Source: Azospirillum brasilense
Lineage (GTDB): Bacteria; Pseudomonadota; Alphaproteobacteria; Rickettsiales; UBA3002
Assembly (NCBI GenBank): GCA_003241645.1
Contig: QFOX01000002.1
Location: forward strand, 1 to 64,000
Length of the DNA: 64,000 bases
Direction of reading: 5' to 3'
In this document: piece after piece, positions 16,430 through 23,369 of the stretch
Layout: every line of letters starts with the position of its first letter
How positions within the stretch are numbered: position 1 is the stretch's first letter
Made by a program: the position numbers and the translations under genes
Notes under the pieces: model-generated
Database searches by the model: none
Told to the model about the DNA's origin: nothing
The model's input: the letters and a program-made list of their open reading frames with translations, nothing else

Positions 16430-17221
16430 TCAATCGCGGCGGGCAACGCGCTCATACGCCAGATCGACCAGTTTGCCCTCAAGATAGGCGGATTTAAGCG
16501 CCTCGGCCGGAATCTTGTGGTGCGGCACGTCCTTATCCGGGTGGATGCGCACCGGCTCGTTCAGGTCCTTGAACTTCCCATCCAGCGTGCGCAATTCCGT
16601 GATGACGGTCTGCATATGCGCGGCCAGCTCCGGCGTCAGCTGGCGCAGGCAGTAGCGCCCGTCGCTTCCCTGTGGCGCATAGGCCGGGGCATCCGCCAGT
16701 TCCAGCAGTGCGTCGTGGGCGGCGCTGGCCGAATCGATCGCCTTTTTCAGCGCAAGCCGCATGGTGCGGGGTTTTTGCGCATAACGCAGATGTTCCGCAA
16801 GGTTGTTGTACATGCGGTAATTCTCGCTGATGCTTTTCGAGGTGGTGAGCAAGGCCCCGTTCTCTTTTTCGTGGTGCCAGACTTCCAGCGTGTCCAGCAT
16901 GTGCCGCACTTCGATGTAGGCGCGGTTCACTTTGTTGAACGCATCGGAAACGATCACCGGGCTCATCTTGCATTCGTTGGTCGCCACATGTTCCACAATG
17001 TGAATGCCCGCCTGCGCGGTGGATACGGCCTGCGCAATGCGCTCGATCGCGGGGTTGGGGTGCCAGCTGTCGGAAAGCACGGGCGTGGTGACATAGACGC
17101 GGTACGTATCCAGCGCTTTCGCGCCATTTGCGGTGCGGCCCAGCTTTTCCGCCAGCGCGGGGAATTGCTCCTGCACCAGGTCGGGTGTGGGCAAATGCTG
17201 TGGTTTCAGGCGTATCATCAT
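16430..17221 (-). CDS. Uncharacterised protein between queC and queF, 263 aa
   Basis: I do not recognise a domain. The protein is soluble, largely helical by composition and rich in charged residues: MMIRLKPQHLPTPDLVQEQF, SDSWHPNPAIERIAQAVSTA, then IHIVEHVATNECKMSPVIVSDAFNK and a charged C-terminus VDLAYERVARRD. GGGGGA lies a few bases before tandem ATGs at 17221 and 17218. It starts 34 bases after the queC stop and ends 31 bases before queF, suggesting co-transcription with the queuosine genes, though co-location does not prove a role in that pathway. Confidence 0.7.
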   Translation of the reverse strand: MMIRLKPQHLPTPDLVQEQFPALAEKLGRTANGAKALDTYRVYVTTPVLSDSWHPNPAIERIAQAVSTAQAGIHIVEHVATNECKMSPVIVSDAFNKVNRAYIEVRHMLDTLEVWHHEKENGALLTTSKSISENYRMYNNLAEHLRYAQKPRTMRLALKKAIDSASAAHDALLELADAPAYAPQGSDGRYCLRQLTPELAAHMQTVITELRTLDGKFKDLNEPVRIHPDKDVPHHKIPAEALKSAYLEGKLVDLAYERVARRD

Positions 17222-17255
17222 GCTCCCCCATCGTTCTATCGGGAGCCGCCGCGCC

Positions 17256-17942
17256 TTATGCCAGCGCTGGATCGATCATCCCGTTCTCGGCGAATCCCTT
17301 GTTGCGCAGGGCGCAGCTGTCGCAATGGCCGCAAGGTTTGCCGTTCGGTTGAGGGTCGTAGCACGACAATGTGTCAGAATAATGAAGGCCGAGGCGCAAT
17401 CCTTCGCGAATGATCTCGCCCTTGGTCATGTGGATGATGGGGGTGTGGATGGTGATGTGCTGCTTGGCCTCCACCCCATAGGCGGTGGCGAGGTTGGCGG
17501 TGCGCTCGTACGCGGCGATGAAATCGGGCCGGCAATCCGGGTAGCCGGAATAGTCCAACGCATTGACGCCAATGAAAATATCGTAGGCTTTCAGCACTTC
17601 GGCCCAGGCCAGCGCGAAGCTGAGGAAAATGGTGTTGCGCGCGGGCACGTAGGTAATGGGCACGCCCTCGCCGATCTCATGCTCGGTGCGGTCCTTCGGC
17701 ACGGCGATGTCATCCGTCAGGGCCGATCCGCCGAACAACCGCAGGTCGATGTCGGCAACCTTGTGCTGCACCACGCCCAGCTGCGCGGCCACGCGGCGGG
17801 CGGCCTCAAGCTCCTGCGCGTGGCGCTGGCCGTAGCGAAAGCTGAGGGCATAGACCGCAAAGCCCTGCTCCTTGGCCATGGCGAGGGTGGTGGCGGAATC
17901 CAACCCGCCGGACAATAAAAGGACTGCTTTTTTCTGGCTCAT
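17256..17942 (-). CDS. queC: 7-cyano-7-deazaguanine (preQ0) synthase
   Basis: ATP-dependent enzyme turning 7-carboxy-7-deazaguanine plus ammonia into preQ0. The PP-loop SGGLDSATTLA is at residues 10-20, and the zinc site is CYDPQPNGKPCGHCDSC near the C-terminus. The 228-residue length is normal. It heads the queC-unknown-queF set; queE lies 0.8 kb away on the same strand with two rightward small genes between. queD is not in the window. Confidence 0.97.
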   Translation of the reverse strand: MSQKKAVLLLSGGLDSATTLAMAKEQGFAVYALSFRYGQRHAQELEAARRVAAQLGVVQHKVADIDLRLFGGSALTDDIAVPKDRTEHEIGEGVPITYVPARNTIFLSFALAWAEVLKAYDIFIGVNALDYSGYPDCRPDFIAAYERTANLATAYGVEAKQHITIHTPIIHMTKGEIIREGLRLGLHYSDTLSCYDPQPNGKPCGHCDSCALRNKGFAENGMIDPALA

Positions 17943-18030
17943 GGCTGGGCGTGTAGGCCATTTTTAGCCGCCGCACAAGTTCACAAAACTGTCATCATCC
18001 TGCCTGCACATATCCCCTATAGTGCGATAC

Positions 18031-18528
18031 ATGCCGGAAACCAAAAACAGTCCCGATAGCCCCGCCGACGGTAAGCACAATACCGGCGCGAAGATCGGCG
18101 TGGCGTTCGCGTTTGGTTCTGTGGGTGCGAAGCTTTGCTCGCCACTGCTTCTGCTGGATTTGAATGCACTCCTTCCCAAAGGCCTGACCACAGGCGAGAA
18201 GATCAAAACGACCTTCAGCCGCGAAATTTTGCGGTTGGCCTGGAAGCAGGCGGATCACTACATGCAAAAGGGTCACGATTTTTTAACAGCCAGCGTGCTG
18301 GCAACAAAATGGTACAGTGCTGCCTCGACGGTGGCGATGATCGGCCTTGGCACCGTGGGGTGGATGCGTGCGGATCGCATCGAGAACAGCTCGGACATTG
18401 TGAAGCACCCCATCACCTCCACCAAAATTCTGCTGGGCATGGAAGAGCCGAAAGAAAAGGCACCGGGCCAGCACACCGCTAAGCTGATGGCGCAACGCGA
18501 CCAGCAACCCAGCGAGATACAACGATGA
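18031..18528 (+). CDS. Uncharacterised protein with hydrophobic segments, 165 aa
   Basis: It starts MPETKNSPDSPADGKHNTGA, followed by a hydrophobic stretch IGVAFAFGSVGAKLCSPLLLLDL, a charged middle (FSREILRLAWKQADHYMQ) and a second hydrophobic stretch SAASTVAMIGLGTVGWM. Two membrane-associated helices are plausible. No family is recognised. Its stop overlaps the ATG of the next gene (ATGA), so the two are translationally coupled. Together they form a rightward two-gene unit inserted between queC and queE. Confidence 0.6.
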   Translation: MPETKNSPDSPADGKHNTGAKIGVAFAFGSVGAKLCSPLLLLDLNALLPKGLTTGEKIKTTFSREILRLAWKQADHYMQKGHDFLTASVLATKWYSAASTVAMIGLGTVGWMRADRIENSSDIVKHPITSTKILLGMEEPKEKAPGQHTAKLMAQRDQQPSEIQR

Positions 18529-18731
18529 CCATCGACCGCCAATTATTCACGCAGGAACAGCAGGCCGAACGTGCGCTGGAGCTCGCCGCGCAGGTGAAGG
18601 ACGGCAGCGTGGATGCGCGCGCCGCGCAGCTTCAATTGATGGATACGTACGGCATGGGCCGCGTGCTTTCCGGTGTGCTGCTGCGGCAGGCCACGCGCGA
18701 ACTGGAAGCAGCTTCCACCCCCAGCCGTTAG
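18525..18731 (+). CDS. Uncharacterised small protein, 68 aa
   Basis: A short, highly charged, probably all-helical protein: MTIDRQLFTQEQQAERALEL followed by QVKDGSVDARAAQLQLMDTYGM. No family is recognised. Coding is supported by the ATGA overlap with the preceding gene and by the stop overlap (TTAG) with convergent queE, both typical of the tight packing here. Confidence 0.55.
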   Translation: MTIDRQLFTQEQQAERALELAAQVKDGSVDARAAQLQLMDTYGMGRVLSGVLLRQATRELEAASTPSR

Positions 18732-19393
18732 GCGATTCCCAGCATTTTGTGCGTTTGCAGCGACAGGCGGTAGCCCATGCGCTGCGTCAGCTGCTGCGCG
18801 TACTGCGTGTTGGCGCGGGTTTTCTCGGCGTCGCCCTCGTCCATCGGCTGCACATAGACCGGCACCGTGCTGCCCGCCTGCCCCACTTCCGGCACGGCAT
18901 GATACGGGCCTTCCGCCGCGGTGACGATGAATTTCAGCGCATCCGCCCGGGCGAGCAGGTCGGGCCGCAGGGGGCCGTAGGGCGCTTTGGGCGAGCACAC
19001 CACATTCACCGCATCCGGCAAGGGGCGCCAGAGCGTGCCGTTGGTTTCGATCTGCACACGAAAGCCCATATCCAGCAGCGCGGCGCAGAAGGGTGCAATG
19101 TTCTGGCGCAGCGGCTCACCGCCGGTGATGACCACGAGGTCGCGCACGCGCCTTCCCTGCTCCATCGCCGTGCTTTCCACCGCCGCCAGTAGTGCGCCCA
19201 GCGCATAGGGCGTGAAGCTCTCGAACTCGGTATCGCAGAAATCGCAGGCAAGGTTGCAGCCGCCCAGCCGCACGAACACCGAAGGCTGGCCCACGAACGG
19301 CCCCTCGCCCTGCAGGGTCGCGAAGATCTCCTGCACTTGCAGGGTCTGGCCATCACCCGTTTCCGGGGGGCGTTTGGGGTTTTGTCCATACAT
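18728..19393 (-). CDS. queE: 7-carboxy-7-deazaguanine synthase (radical SAM)
   Basis: Converts 6-carboxytetrahydropterin into 7-carboxy-7-deazaguanine, upstream of QueC. The radical-SAM motif C46-x3-C50-x2-C53 (GGCNLACDFCD) is present and is the spacing seen in many QueE proteins. FATLQGEGPFVGQPSVFVRL, VVITGGEPL and FIVTAAEGPYHAV are further family blocks. The start at 19393 gives MYGQNPKRPP; the frame extends to 19426 through the beginning of the intergenic palindrome and is not needed. Length is 221 residues. Confidence 0.95.
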   Translation of the reverse strand: MYGQNPKRPPETGDGQTLQVQEIFATLQGEGPFVGQPSVFVRLGGCNLACDFCDTEFESFTPYALGALLAAVESTAMEQGRRVRDLVVITGGEPLRQNIAPFCAALLDMGFRVQIETNGTLWRPLPDAVNVVCSPKAPYGPLRPDLLARADALKFIVTAAEGPYHAVPEVGQAGSTVPVYVQPMDEGDAEKTRANTQYAQQLTQRMGYRLSLQTHKMLGIA

Positions 19394-19421
19394 GACGCTG
19401 CTCCATACAACCATCCACCCC

Positions 19422-19488
19422 GTCATTCCAGCGAAAGCTGGAATCCATTTTTTGATGCAAGCTGGATTCCAGCTTTCGCTGGAATGAC
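19422..19488. repeat. Composite palindromic repeat (GTCATTCC...GGAATGAC)
   Basis: Two hairpins face each other. The left is GTCATTCCAGC-GAAA-GCTGGAATCC starting at 19422, the right is its mirror GGATTCCAGC-TTTC-GCTGGAATGAC ending at 19488, with about 17 bases between. The whole element is therefore also a large inverted repeat with GTCAT/ATGAC ends. Its translation in one frame gives the WIPAFAGMT peptide familiar from repeat-derived extensions of bacterial gene calls. It lies between queE and metZ. Confidence 0.85.
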
Positions 19489-19513
19489 ATATAAAAACTG
19501 CTATGCAGGCATC

Positions 19514-20722
19514 ATGAAAAAGATACTAGAAACGAACAATAATCATCATTTGGACGATGCCGGGCTTGAGACCCGGCTGGTGCATGGCGGCATTCGCCGT
19601 TCGCATTTCGGCGAGGTATCCGAAGCGCTGTTCCTCAATTCCGGCTTCTGCTACGACGCGGCCGAGACCGCCGAGAAGCGCTTCAACGGGCAGGAGCCCG
19701 GCTACGTCTATTCGCGCTACAGCAACCCCAGCCTGGTGATGCTGGAAGAGCGCCTCGCCTTTCTGGAAGGGGCCGAGCGCGCCATCGCGGTGGCCAGCGG
19801 CATGGCGGCGGTCTTCGCCTCGCTCATGAGTGTGCTGAAGGCGGGCGACCGCGTGGTGGCCAACAAGGTGCTGTTCGGCTCGTGCCATTACATCATCACC
19901 GAGCTGCTGCCGCGCTTCGGCATTACCTATGAACTCGTCGAGGGTGGCGACCTTGCGGGCTGGGAAGCAGCGCTTGCTAAGCCCACGGCGGCGGTGTTCG
20001 TGGAATCGCCCGCCAACCCGACCCTGCAACTGACCGACATTGCGCATGTGTGCCGCTGCGCCAAACAGTCCGGCGCGATCGTCATCATCGATAACGTGTT
20101 CGCCACGCCGCTGTTCCAGCGCCCGCTGGAGTTGGGGGCGGATATGGTCATCTATTCCACCACCAAATATTTCGATGGGCAGGGCCGCACGCTTGGCGGT
20201 GTCATCCTCGGCAGCAAGCAGCTGCTGGAAGAAAAGGTGCTGCCCTTCCACCGCCATACCGGCCCGGCGCTGAGCCCGTTCAATGCGTGGGTCATCCTGA
20301 AAGGGCTGGAAACGCTCGGCATCCGTATGGAGCGGCACGTGGCCAACGCCAAGCGCCTCGCCACCGTGCTGGAGGCCCACCCGGCCGTGGCGCGCGTGCA
20401 TTACCCGGGCCTGCCCAGCTTCCCGCAATACGCGCTGGCCCAGCAGCAGATGAAAGAACCCGGCGCGCTGATGGCCATCGAATTCAAGGGCGGCAAGGAA
20501 GCGGCCTTCGCGTTCCTGAACGGGCTGCGCATCGTCAGCATCTCGAACAATCTGGGTGATGCGAAAAGTCTGGCCACCCACCCCGCCACCACCACGCACA
20601 GCAACCTGAGCGCTGAGGCGCGCGCCGCCATCGGCATTACGGATGGTATGGTGCGGCTTTCCGTGGGGCTTGAGAGCATCGCCGATCTGGAGCGCGACGT
20701 GCTGAACGCGTTGAAAGGCTAG
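19514..20722 (+). CDS. metZ: O-succinylhomoserine sulfhydrylase (Cys/Met metabolism PLP enzyme)
   Basis: PLP-dependent gamma-replacement enzyme forming homocysteine directly from an activated homoserine and sulfide. The PLP lysine is K218 in IYSTTKYFDGQGRTLGG; the DGQGR-LGG context is characteristic of MetZ rather than cystathionine lyases. YVYSRYSNPS and the GMAAVFASLMS block are also present. The ATG at 19514 gives 402 residues; the frame extends upstream only through the repeat. Methionine gamma-lyase is a less likely alternative. No SAM riboswitch is visible in the short leader. Confidence 0.88.
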   Translation: MKKILETNNNHHLDDAGLETRLVHGGIRRSHFGEVSEALFLNSGFCYDAAETAEKRFNGQEPGYVYSRYSNPSLVMLEERLAFLEGAERAIAVASGMAAVFASLMSVLKAGDRVVANKVLFGSCHYIITELLPRFGITYELVEGGDLAGWEAALAKPTAAVFVESPANPTLQLTDIAHVCRCAKQSGAIVIIDNVFATPLFQRPLELGADMVIYSTTKYFDGQGRTLGGVILGSKQLLEEKVLPFHRHTGPALSPFNAWVILKGLETLGIRMERHVANAKRLATVLEAHPAVARVHYPGLPSFPQYALAQQQMKEPGALMAIEFKGGKEAAFAFLNGLRIVSISNNLGDAKSLATHPATTTHSNLSAEARAAIGITDGMVRLSVGLESIADLERDVLNALKG

Positions 20723-20726
20723 CCAT

Positions 20727-21185
20727 ATGAAGCGCGCGCTGGGAACATGGGTGGTGAGCGTGGTGATGGCCTTCGCGGCGCAGGCCGCCAGCCTGCCGGT
20801 GACGGAGGCGACCATCTACACCAAGGGCGGCGAAGTGCCCTTCTCGCTGGAAGTGGCCGCCACGCCGGATGCGCGCATGACCGGGCTGATGAACCGCACC
20901 GACATGGGCAGCGAAGACGGCATGCTTTTCCTGTTCCCCAAGCCGCATGATTACGCGTTCTGGATGAAGAACACCGAGATCCCGCTGGATATTCTCTACA
21001 TCAACGCCAAGCGGCGCATCGTGCATATCGAGCATAGCGCGACCCCGCACACGCTGACCGAGCGCGCCGCGGGCGAGCCGGTGGTATCCGTCATCGAGCT
21101 TGACGGTGGGCGCGCAAGCCGCGAAGGTGTCGCCGTTGGAGACCATGTGCGCTATGAACTTTCCCCCGAGATCACGACTCGCTAG
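20727..21185 (+). CDS. DUF192 family exported protein
   Basis: The signal peptide MKRALGTWVVSVVMAFAAQAA precedes a canonical DUF192 domain: RMTGLMNRTDMGSEDGMLFLF, HDYAFWMKNTEIPLDILYIN, VHIEHSATPHT and the ending VVSVIELDGGRASREGVAVGD. DUF192 proteins are small beta-structured periplasmic or archaeal proteins whose biochemical role is not established. It starts four bases after metZ and overlaps a second DUF192-like gene by 32 bases. Confidence 0.9.
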   Translation: MKRALGTWVVSVVMAFAAQAASLPVTEATIYTKGGEVPFSLEVAATPDARMTGLMNRTDMGSEDGMLFLFPKPHDYAFWMKNTEIPLDILYINAKRRIVHIEHSATPHTLTERAAGEPVVSVIELDGGRASREGVAVGDHVRYELSPEITTR

Positions 21186-21708
21186 CCTTGCTGCGGCGCT
21201 TTGCCTGCTGGCGCTTGTACACCCCGCCATGGCGCAGACCGCGGTGATCTTTGAGCGCACGAAAATCCGCATCGACCCCGTGGCAGTGGTGGTGCAAGCC
21301 CCGGCGAAAGACGGCGAACCAGCCCCCGCGCCGGAGCCGCGCCTGCCGGTGAATTACGACATTGAAGAACGCGGCGAAGAAGCGCTGCAGCTGGAATACA
21401 TCCACACCCTCAACACCCTTACCGACAGCACGGGCGTGGCCATCGTGTTCAACCCGCCGGGCGTGGTGGCGCTGCCGCGCATGCAGGTCTTCACGCCGGT
21501 GGATGTGTTGTTCGTGGCGGAAGACGGCACCATCCTGCAGATCTACCCCGATGCAACACTCGGCACGCTGGACCAGGACGTGTACGCGAAAGATCCCGTG
21601 CGCGCCTTCGTGTTCCTGAAGGCGGGCGAAGTGGCGGCCAGGAACATCCGCCCGCGCGACATGATCGCGGGCACCATGTTCACCCCCGCCCCGCCGGTGC
21701 TGGAGTAG
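21154..21708 (+). CDS. Second, divergent DUF192-like exported protein
   Basis: The start at 21154 gives a leader MNFPPRSRLASLAAALCLLALVHPAMA and a 158-residue mature part. The C-terminal half VDVLFVAEDGTILQIYPDAT and KDPVRAFVFLKAGEVAARNI aligns in pattern with DUF192, whereas the typical GLM-R and FWMKNT motifs are missing or replaced by ALPRMQVFTP. The region before it (PAKDGEPAPAPEPRLPVNYD) looks like a linker. It probably arose as a tandem partner of the preceding gene. The gene overlap implies coupled translation. Confidence 0.7.
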   Translation: MNFPPRSRLASLAAALCLLALVHPAMAQTAVIFERTKIRIDPVAVVVQAPAKDGEPAPAPEPRLPVNYDIEERGEEALQLEYIHTLNTLTDSTGVAIVFNPPGVVALPRMQVFTPVDVLFVAEDGTILQIYPDATLGTLDQDVYAKDPVRAFVFLKAGEVAARNIRPRDMIAGTMFTPAPPVLE

Positions 21709-21876
21709 TTGCAAATCGCGCGCTGGAAGGGATCTGCTATCCCTTCGTCGCTACGCTCCGTACCCTTTTGGCTCCTCATGCTCGCCTCATTCCGCTTCGC
21801 TCCAAGTCGCTATCGCGGCTCGCGCCACTGCGGCGCTACGCAAGGAATGTTTCATCGAGAACCCTATAACGCCTTC
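21709..21876. other. Intergenic region between DUF192 gene and repeat
   Basis: With the adjacent repeat this makes a 244-base gap before convergent acpS. It contains low-complexity C/T-rich stretches (GGGATCTGCTATCCC is a small palindrome at about 21728-21742; TCGCTACGCTCC and TCGCTATCGCGGC follow) that look like decayed repeat sequence. I see no ORF, promoter or clear terminator in it. Confidence 0.4.
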
Positions 21877-21936
21877 GTCATGCTGAGCAGCGCGAAGCAT
21901 CTCCTGCCCGAGATCCTTCGCTGCGCTCAGGATGAC
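21877..21936. repeat. Imperfect inverted repeat with GTCAT/ATGAC ends
   Basis: The left arm GTCATGCTGAGCAGCGCGAA and right arm TTCGCTGCGCTCAGGATGAC pair imperfectly over about 26 bases around CTCCTGCCCG. The type (GTCATCCTGAGC...GCTCAGGATGAC) is a different sequence family from the repeat at 19422 but has the same terminal GTCAT/ATGAC layout. It lies 16 bases beyond the acpS stop and could also act as a transcript 3' end. Confidence 0.8.
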
Positions 21937-21952
21937 AAAAATGTGCGGTTGG

Positions 21953-22402
21953 CTAAAGCCCCAACGCGCGGGGTTCTTTGGGCGCGGGCAGAATCTCGAT
22001 GATCACGAAGGCCTGTGCCAGCGGGTATTCATCCGTCAGCGTCACGTGGATATGCGCTTCGTGCCCCTCGGGCGTGAGGTGGTTCAGGGCGCGCATGGCG
22101 TTGCCCCACAGGCGAATGGTGGGTTTGCCGCCAGGCAGGTTCACCACTTCAATATCGCGCCAGAAAATGCCGCCGCCCGCGCCCACCCCGGTGCCCAGCG
22201 CTTTGCCCATGGCTTCCTTCGCGGCGAAGCGCTTGGCATAGGTGCTGGCGATGCCGTTGCGCGCGCTGTCGCCTTTGCGCGAGCGGGCTTTTGCCTGCTC
22301 GGCGGGCGTGTACACGCGCGCTTCGAACCGCGTCCCGAATTTCTTCAGCGATTGTTCAATCCGGCGAATGTCGCACAGGTCCGATCCAAGTCCGATGATC
22401 AT
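21953..22402 (-). CDS. acpS: Holo-[acyl-carrier-protein] synthase
   Basis: Transfers phosphopantetheine from CoA to a serine of ACP. The magnesium-site Asp is in MIIGLGSDLCDI (D8), and the second motif is AKRFAAKEAMGKALGTG at about residues 56-72. The 149-residue length is slightly longer than the E. coli enzyme owing to a basic insert RSRKGDSARNG. Its ATG overlaps the pdxJ stop (ATGA), the standard pdxJ-acpS coupling. Confidence 0.95.
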   Translation of the reverse strand: MIIGLGSDLCDIRRIEQSLKKFGTRFEARVYTPAEQAKARSRKGDSARNGIASTYAKRFAAKEAMGKALGTGVGAGGGIFWRDIEVVNLPGGKPTIRLWGNAMRALNHLTPEGHEAHIHVTLTDEYPLAQAFVIIEILPAPKEPRALGL

Positions 22403-23208
22403 GCGCGTGCTCCGTCCATTACTTGGCGCATTTTTTTGATTGCGGCATCCAGCCCCACGAACATGGCCTCGCCCATCAGGAAATGGCCGATATTCAGCTC
22501 CACCACTTCTGGCAGAGCGGCAATGGCGGGGGTGTTCGCGTAATTCAGGCCGTGGCCCGCATGCACTTCCAGCCCCAGCGAGTGCGCCAGCGTTGCCCCG
22601 GCGGCAATGCGCGCGCGTTCTTCCGCCAGCGCTGCCTGTTGTTGCGCCCTCACCCTCCCGCTATCGCGGGTCCCTCCCTCTCCCTCAGGGAGAGGGTTGG
22701 GGTGAGGGTGCAGCGCTTGGAAAAGCTCTGCGTAATGGCCGGTGTGCAGCTCGATCACGGGTGCACCAATGCTGGAAGCAGCACGAATCTGCGCCTCGTT
22801 CGCGTCAATGAACAGCGACACGCGCAGCCCCGCCGCAAGGAACGGCTGAATATACGTTCGTAAAAACGCCTGCTGGCCCGCCACGTCCAGCCCGCCTTCG
22901 GTGGTTTTTTCCGCGCGCTTCTCGGGCACGAGGCACACCGCATGCGGCATGACCGAAAGGGCAATACGCTGCATTTCTTCCGTCGCGGCCATTTCGAAAT
23001 TCAATGGCAGGCCCACGGCCTTCAGGCGCGGCATGTCAGCGTCGCGAATATGGCGGCGATCCTCGCGCAGGTGGGCGGTAATGCCATCCGCCCCCGCATG
23101 GCGGGCCAGTTCGGCGGCATGCACGGGGTCGGGGTGTGTGCCATCGCGCGCGTTGCGCAGCGTGGCCACATGGTCGATATTCACGCCGAGGCGGAGTTTC
23201 TTAAGCAT
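22399..23208 (-). CDS. pdxJ: Pyridoxine 5'-phosphate synthase with an in-frame repeat-derived insert
   Basis: TIM-barrel enzyme making pyridoxine phosphate from 3-amino-1-hydroxyacetone phosphate and deoxyxylulose phosphate. Family blocks: LGVNIDHVATLRNARDGTHPDP, ITAHLREDRRHI, LNFEMAATEEM, CLVPEKR, IELHTGHYA and VHAGHGLNY with ELNIGHFLMGEA. At 269 residues it is about 23 longer than expected. The excess, residues about 166-188 (LHPHPNPLPEGEGGTRDS plus a few more), is exactly encoded by a 68-base repeat. It lies in the loop after HTGHYAELFQ and before the helix AALAEERARIAAGA, so activity may be retained. Confidence 0.95.
   Translation of the reverse strand: MLKKLRLGVNIDHVATLRNARDGTHPDPVHAAELARHAGADGITAHLREDRRHIRDADMPRLKAVGLPLNFEMAATEEMQRIALSVMPHAVCLVPEKRAEKTTEGGLDVAGQQAFLRTYIQPFLAAGLRVSLFIDANEAQIRAASSIGAPVIELHTGHYAELFQALHPHPNPLPEGEGGTRDSGRVRAQQQAALAEERARIAAGATLAHSLGLEVHAGHGLNYANTPAIAALPEVVELNIGHFLMGEAMFVGLDAAIKKMRQVMDGARA
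22646..22713. repeat. 68-bp palindromic repeat inside pdxJ
   Basis: Runs from GCCCTCACCCTCCCGCTATC to AGGGTGCAG. It has internal inverted structure: CCCTCACCC pairs with GGGTGAGGG at the ends, CCCGC-TAT-CGCGGG and CCCTCTCCCT-CAGGGAGAGGG inside. A second copy at 24090-24157 differs at one base. In pdxJ it occupies codons 166-188 without a stop or frameshift. Confidence 0.95.
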
Positions 23209-23214
23209 TTCTTT

Positions 23215-23282
23215 GTCATTCCTGAGCAGGCAGGAATCTCCTTAAACGAATCAGAGTAGATCCCTGCGTTCGCAGGGATGAC
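23215..23282. repeat. Composite palindromic repeat upstream of pdxJ
   Basis: Left hairpin: ATTCCTG-agcagg-CAGGAAT near 23217; right hairpin: ATCCCTGCG-TT-CGCAGGGAT (perfect nine-base arms) near 23259-23279. The ends are GTCAT and ATGAC. The layout equals the repeat at 19422 but the cores differ. It sits immediately 5' of the pdxJ start codon, so it will be in or near the leader of that mRNA. Confidence 0.8.
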
Positions 23283-23315
23283 AACACATGAAGCTGTTTT
23301 GTGCACTTCGCAAAT

Positions 23316-23340
23316 AAAAAGGGCGACCCGAAGGCCGCCC
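23316..23340 (-). terminator. Rho-independent terminator of the 23370-23939 gene
   Basis: Read on the minus strand it is GGGCGGCC-TTCG-GGTCGCCC followed by TTTTTATTTG: a short GC-rich stem, one internal mismatch and a T-run. It lies 30 bases beyond the stop codon of the leftward gene, separating it from pdxJ. Confidence 0.8.
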
Positions 23341-23369
23341 CTTTGCACGGAATGGAAATGCGTGGTCGC

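Noticed and set aside
17943..18030. preQ1 riboswitch before queC
   Set aside because: No CCTAGC-type loop and A-rich tail in the short leader; nothing matches the known preQ1 classes.
19394..19513. SAM-II or other SAM riboswitch before metZ
   Set aside because: The gap is filled by the composite palindrome; the conserved SAM-II core segments are not present.
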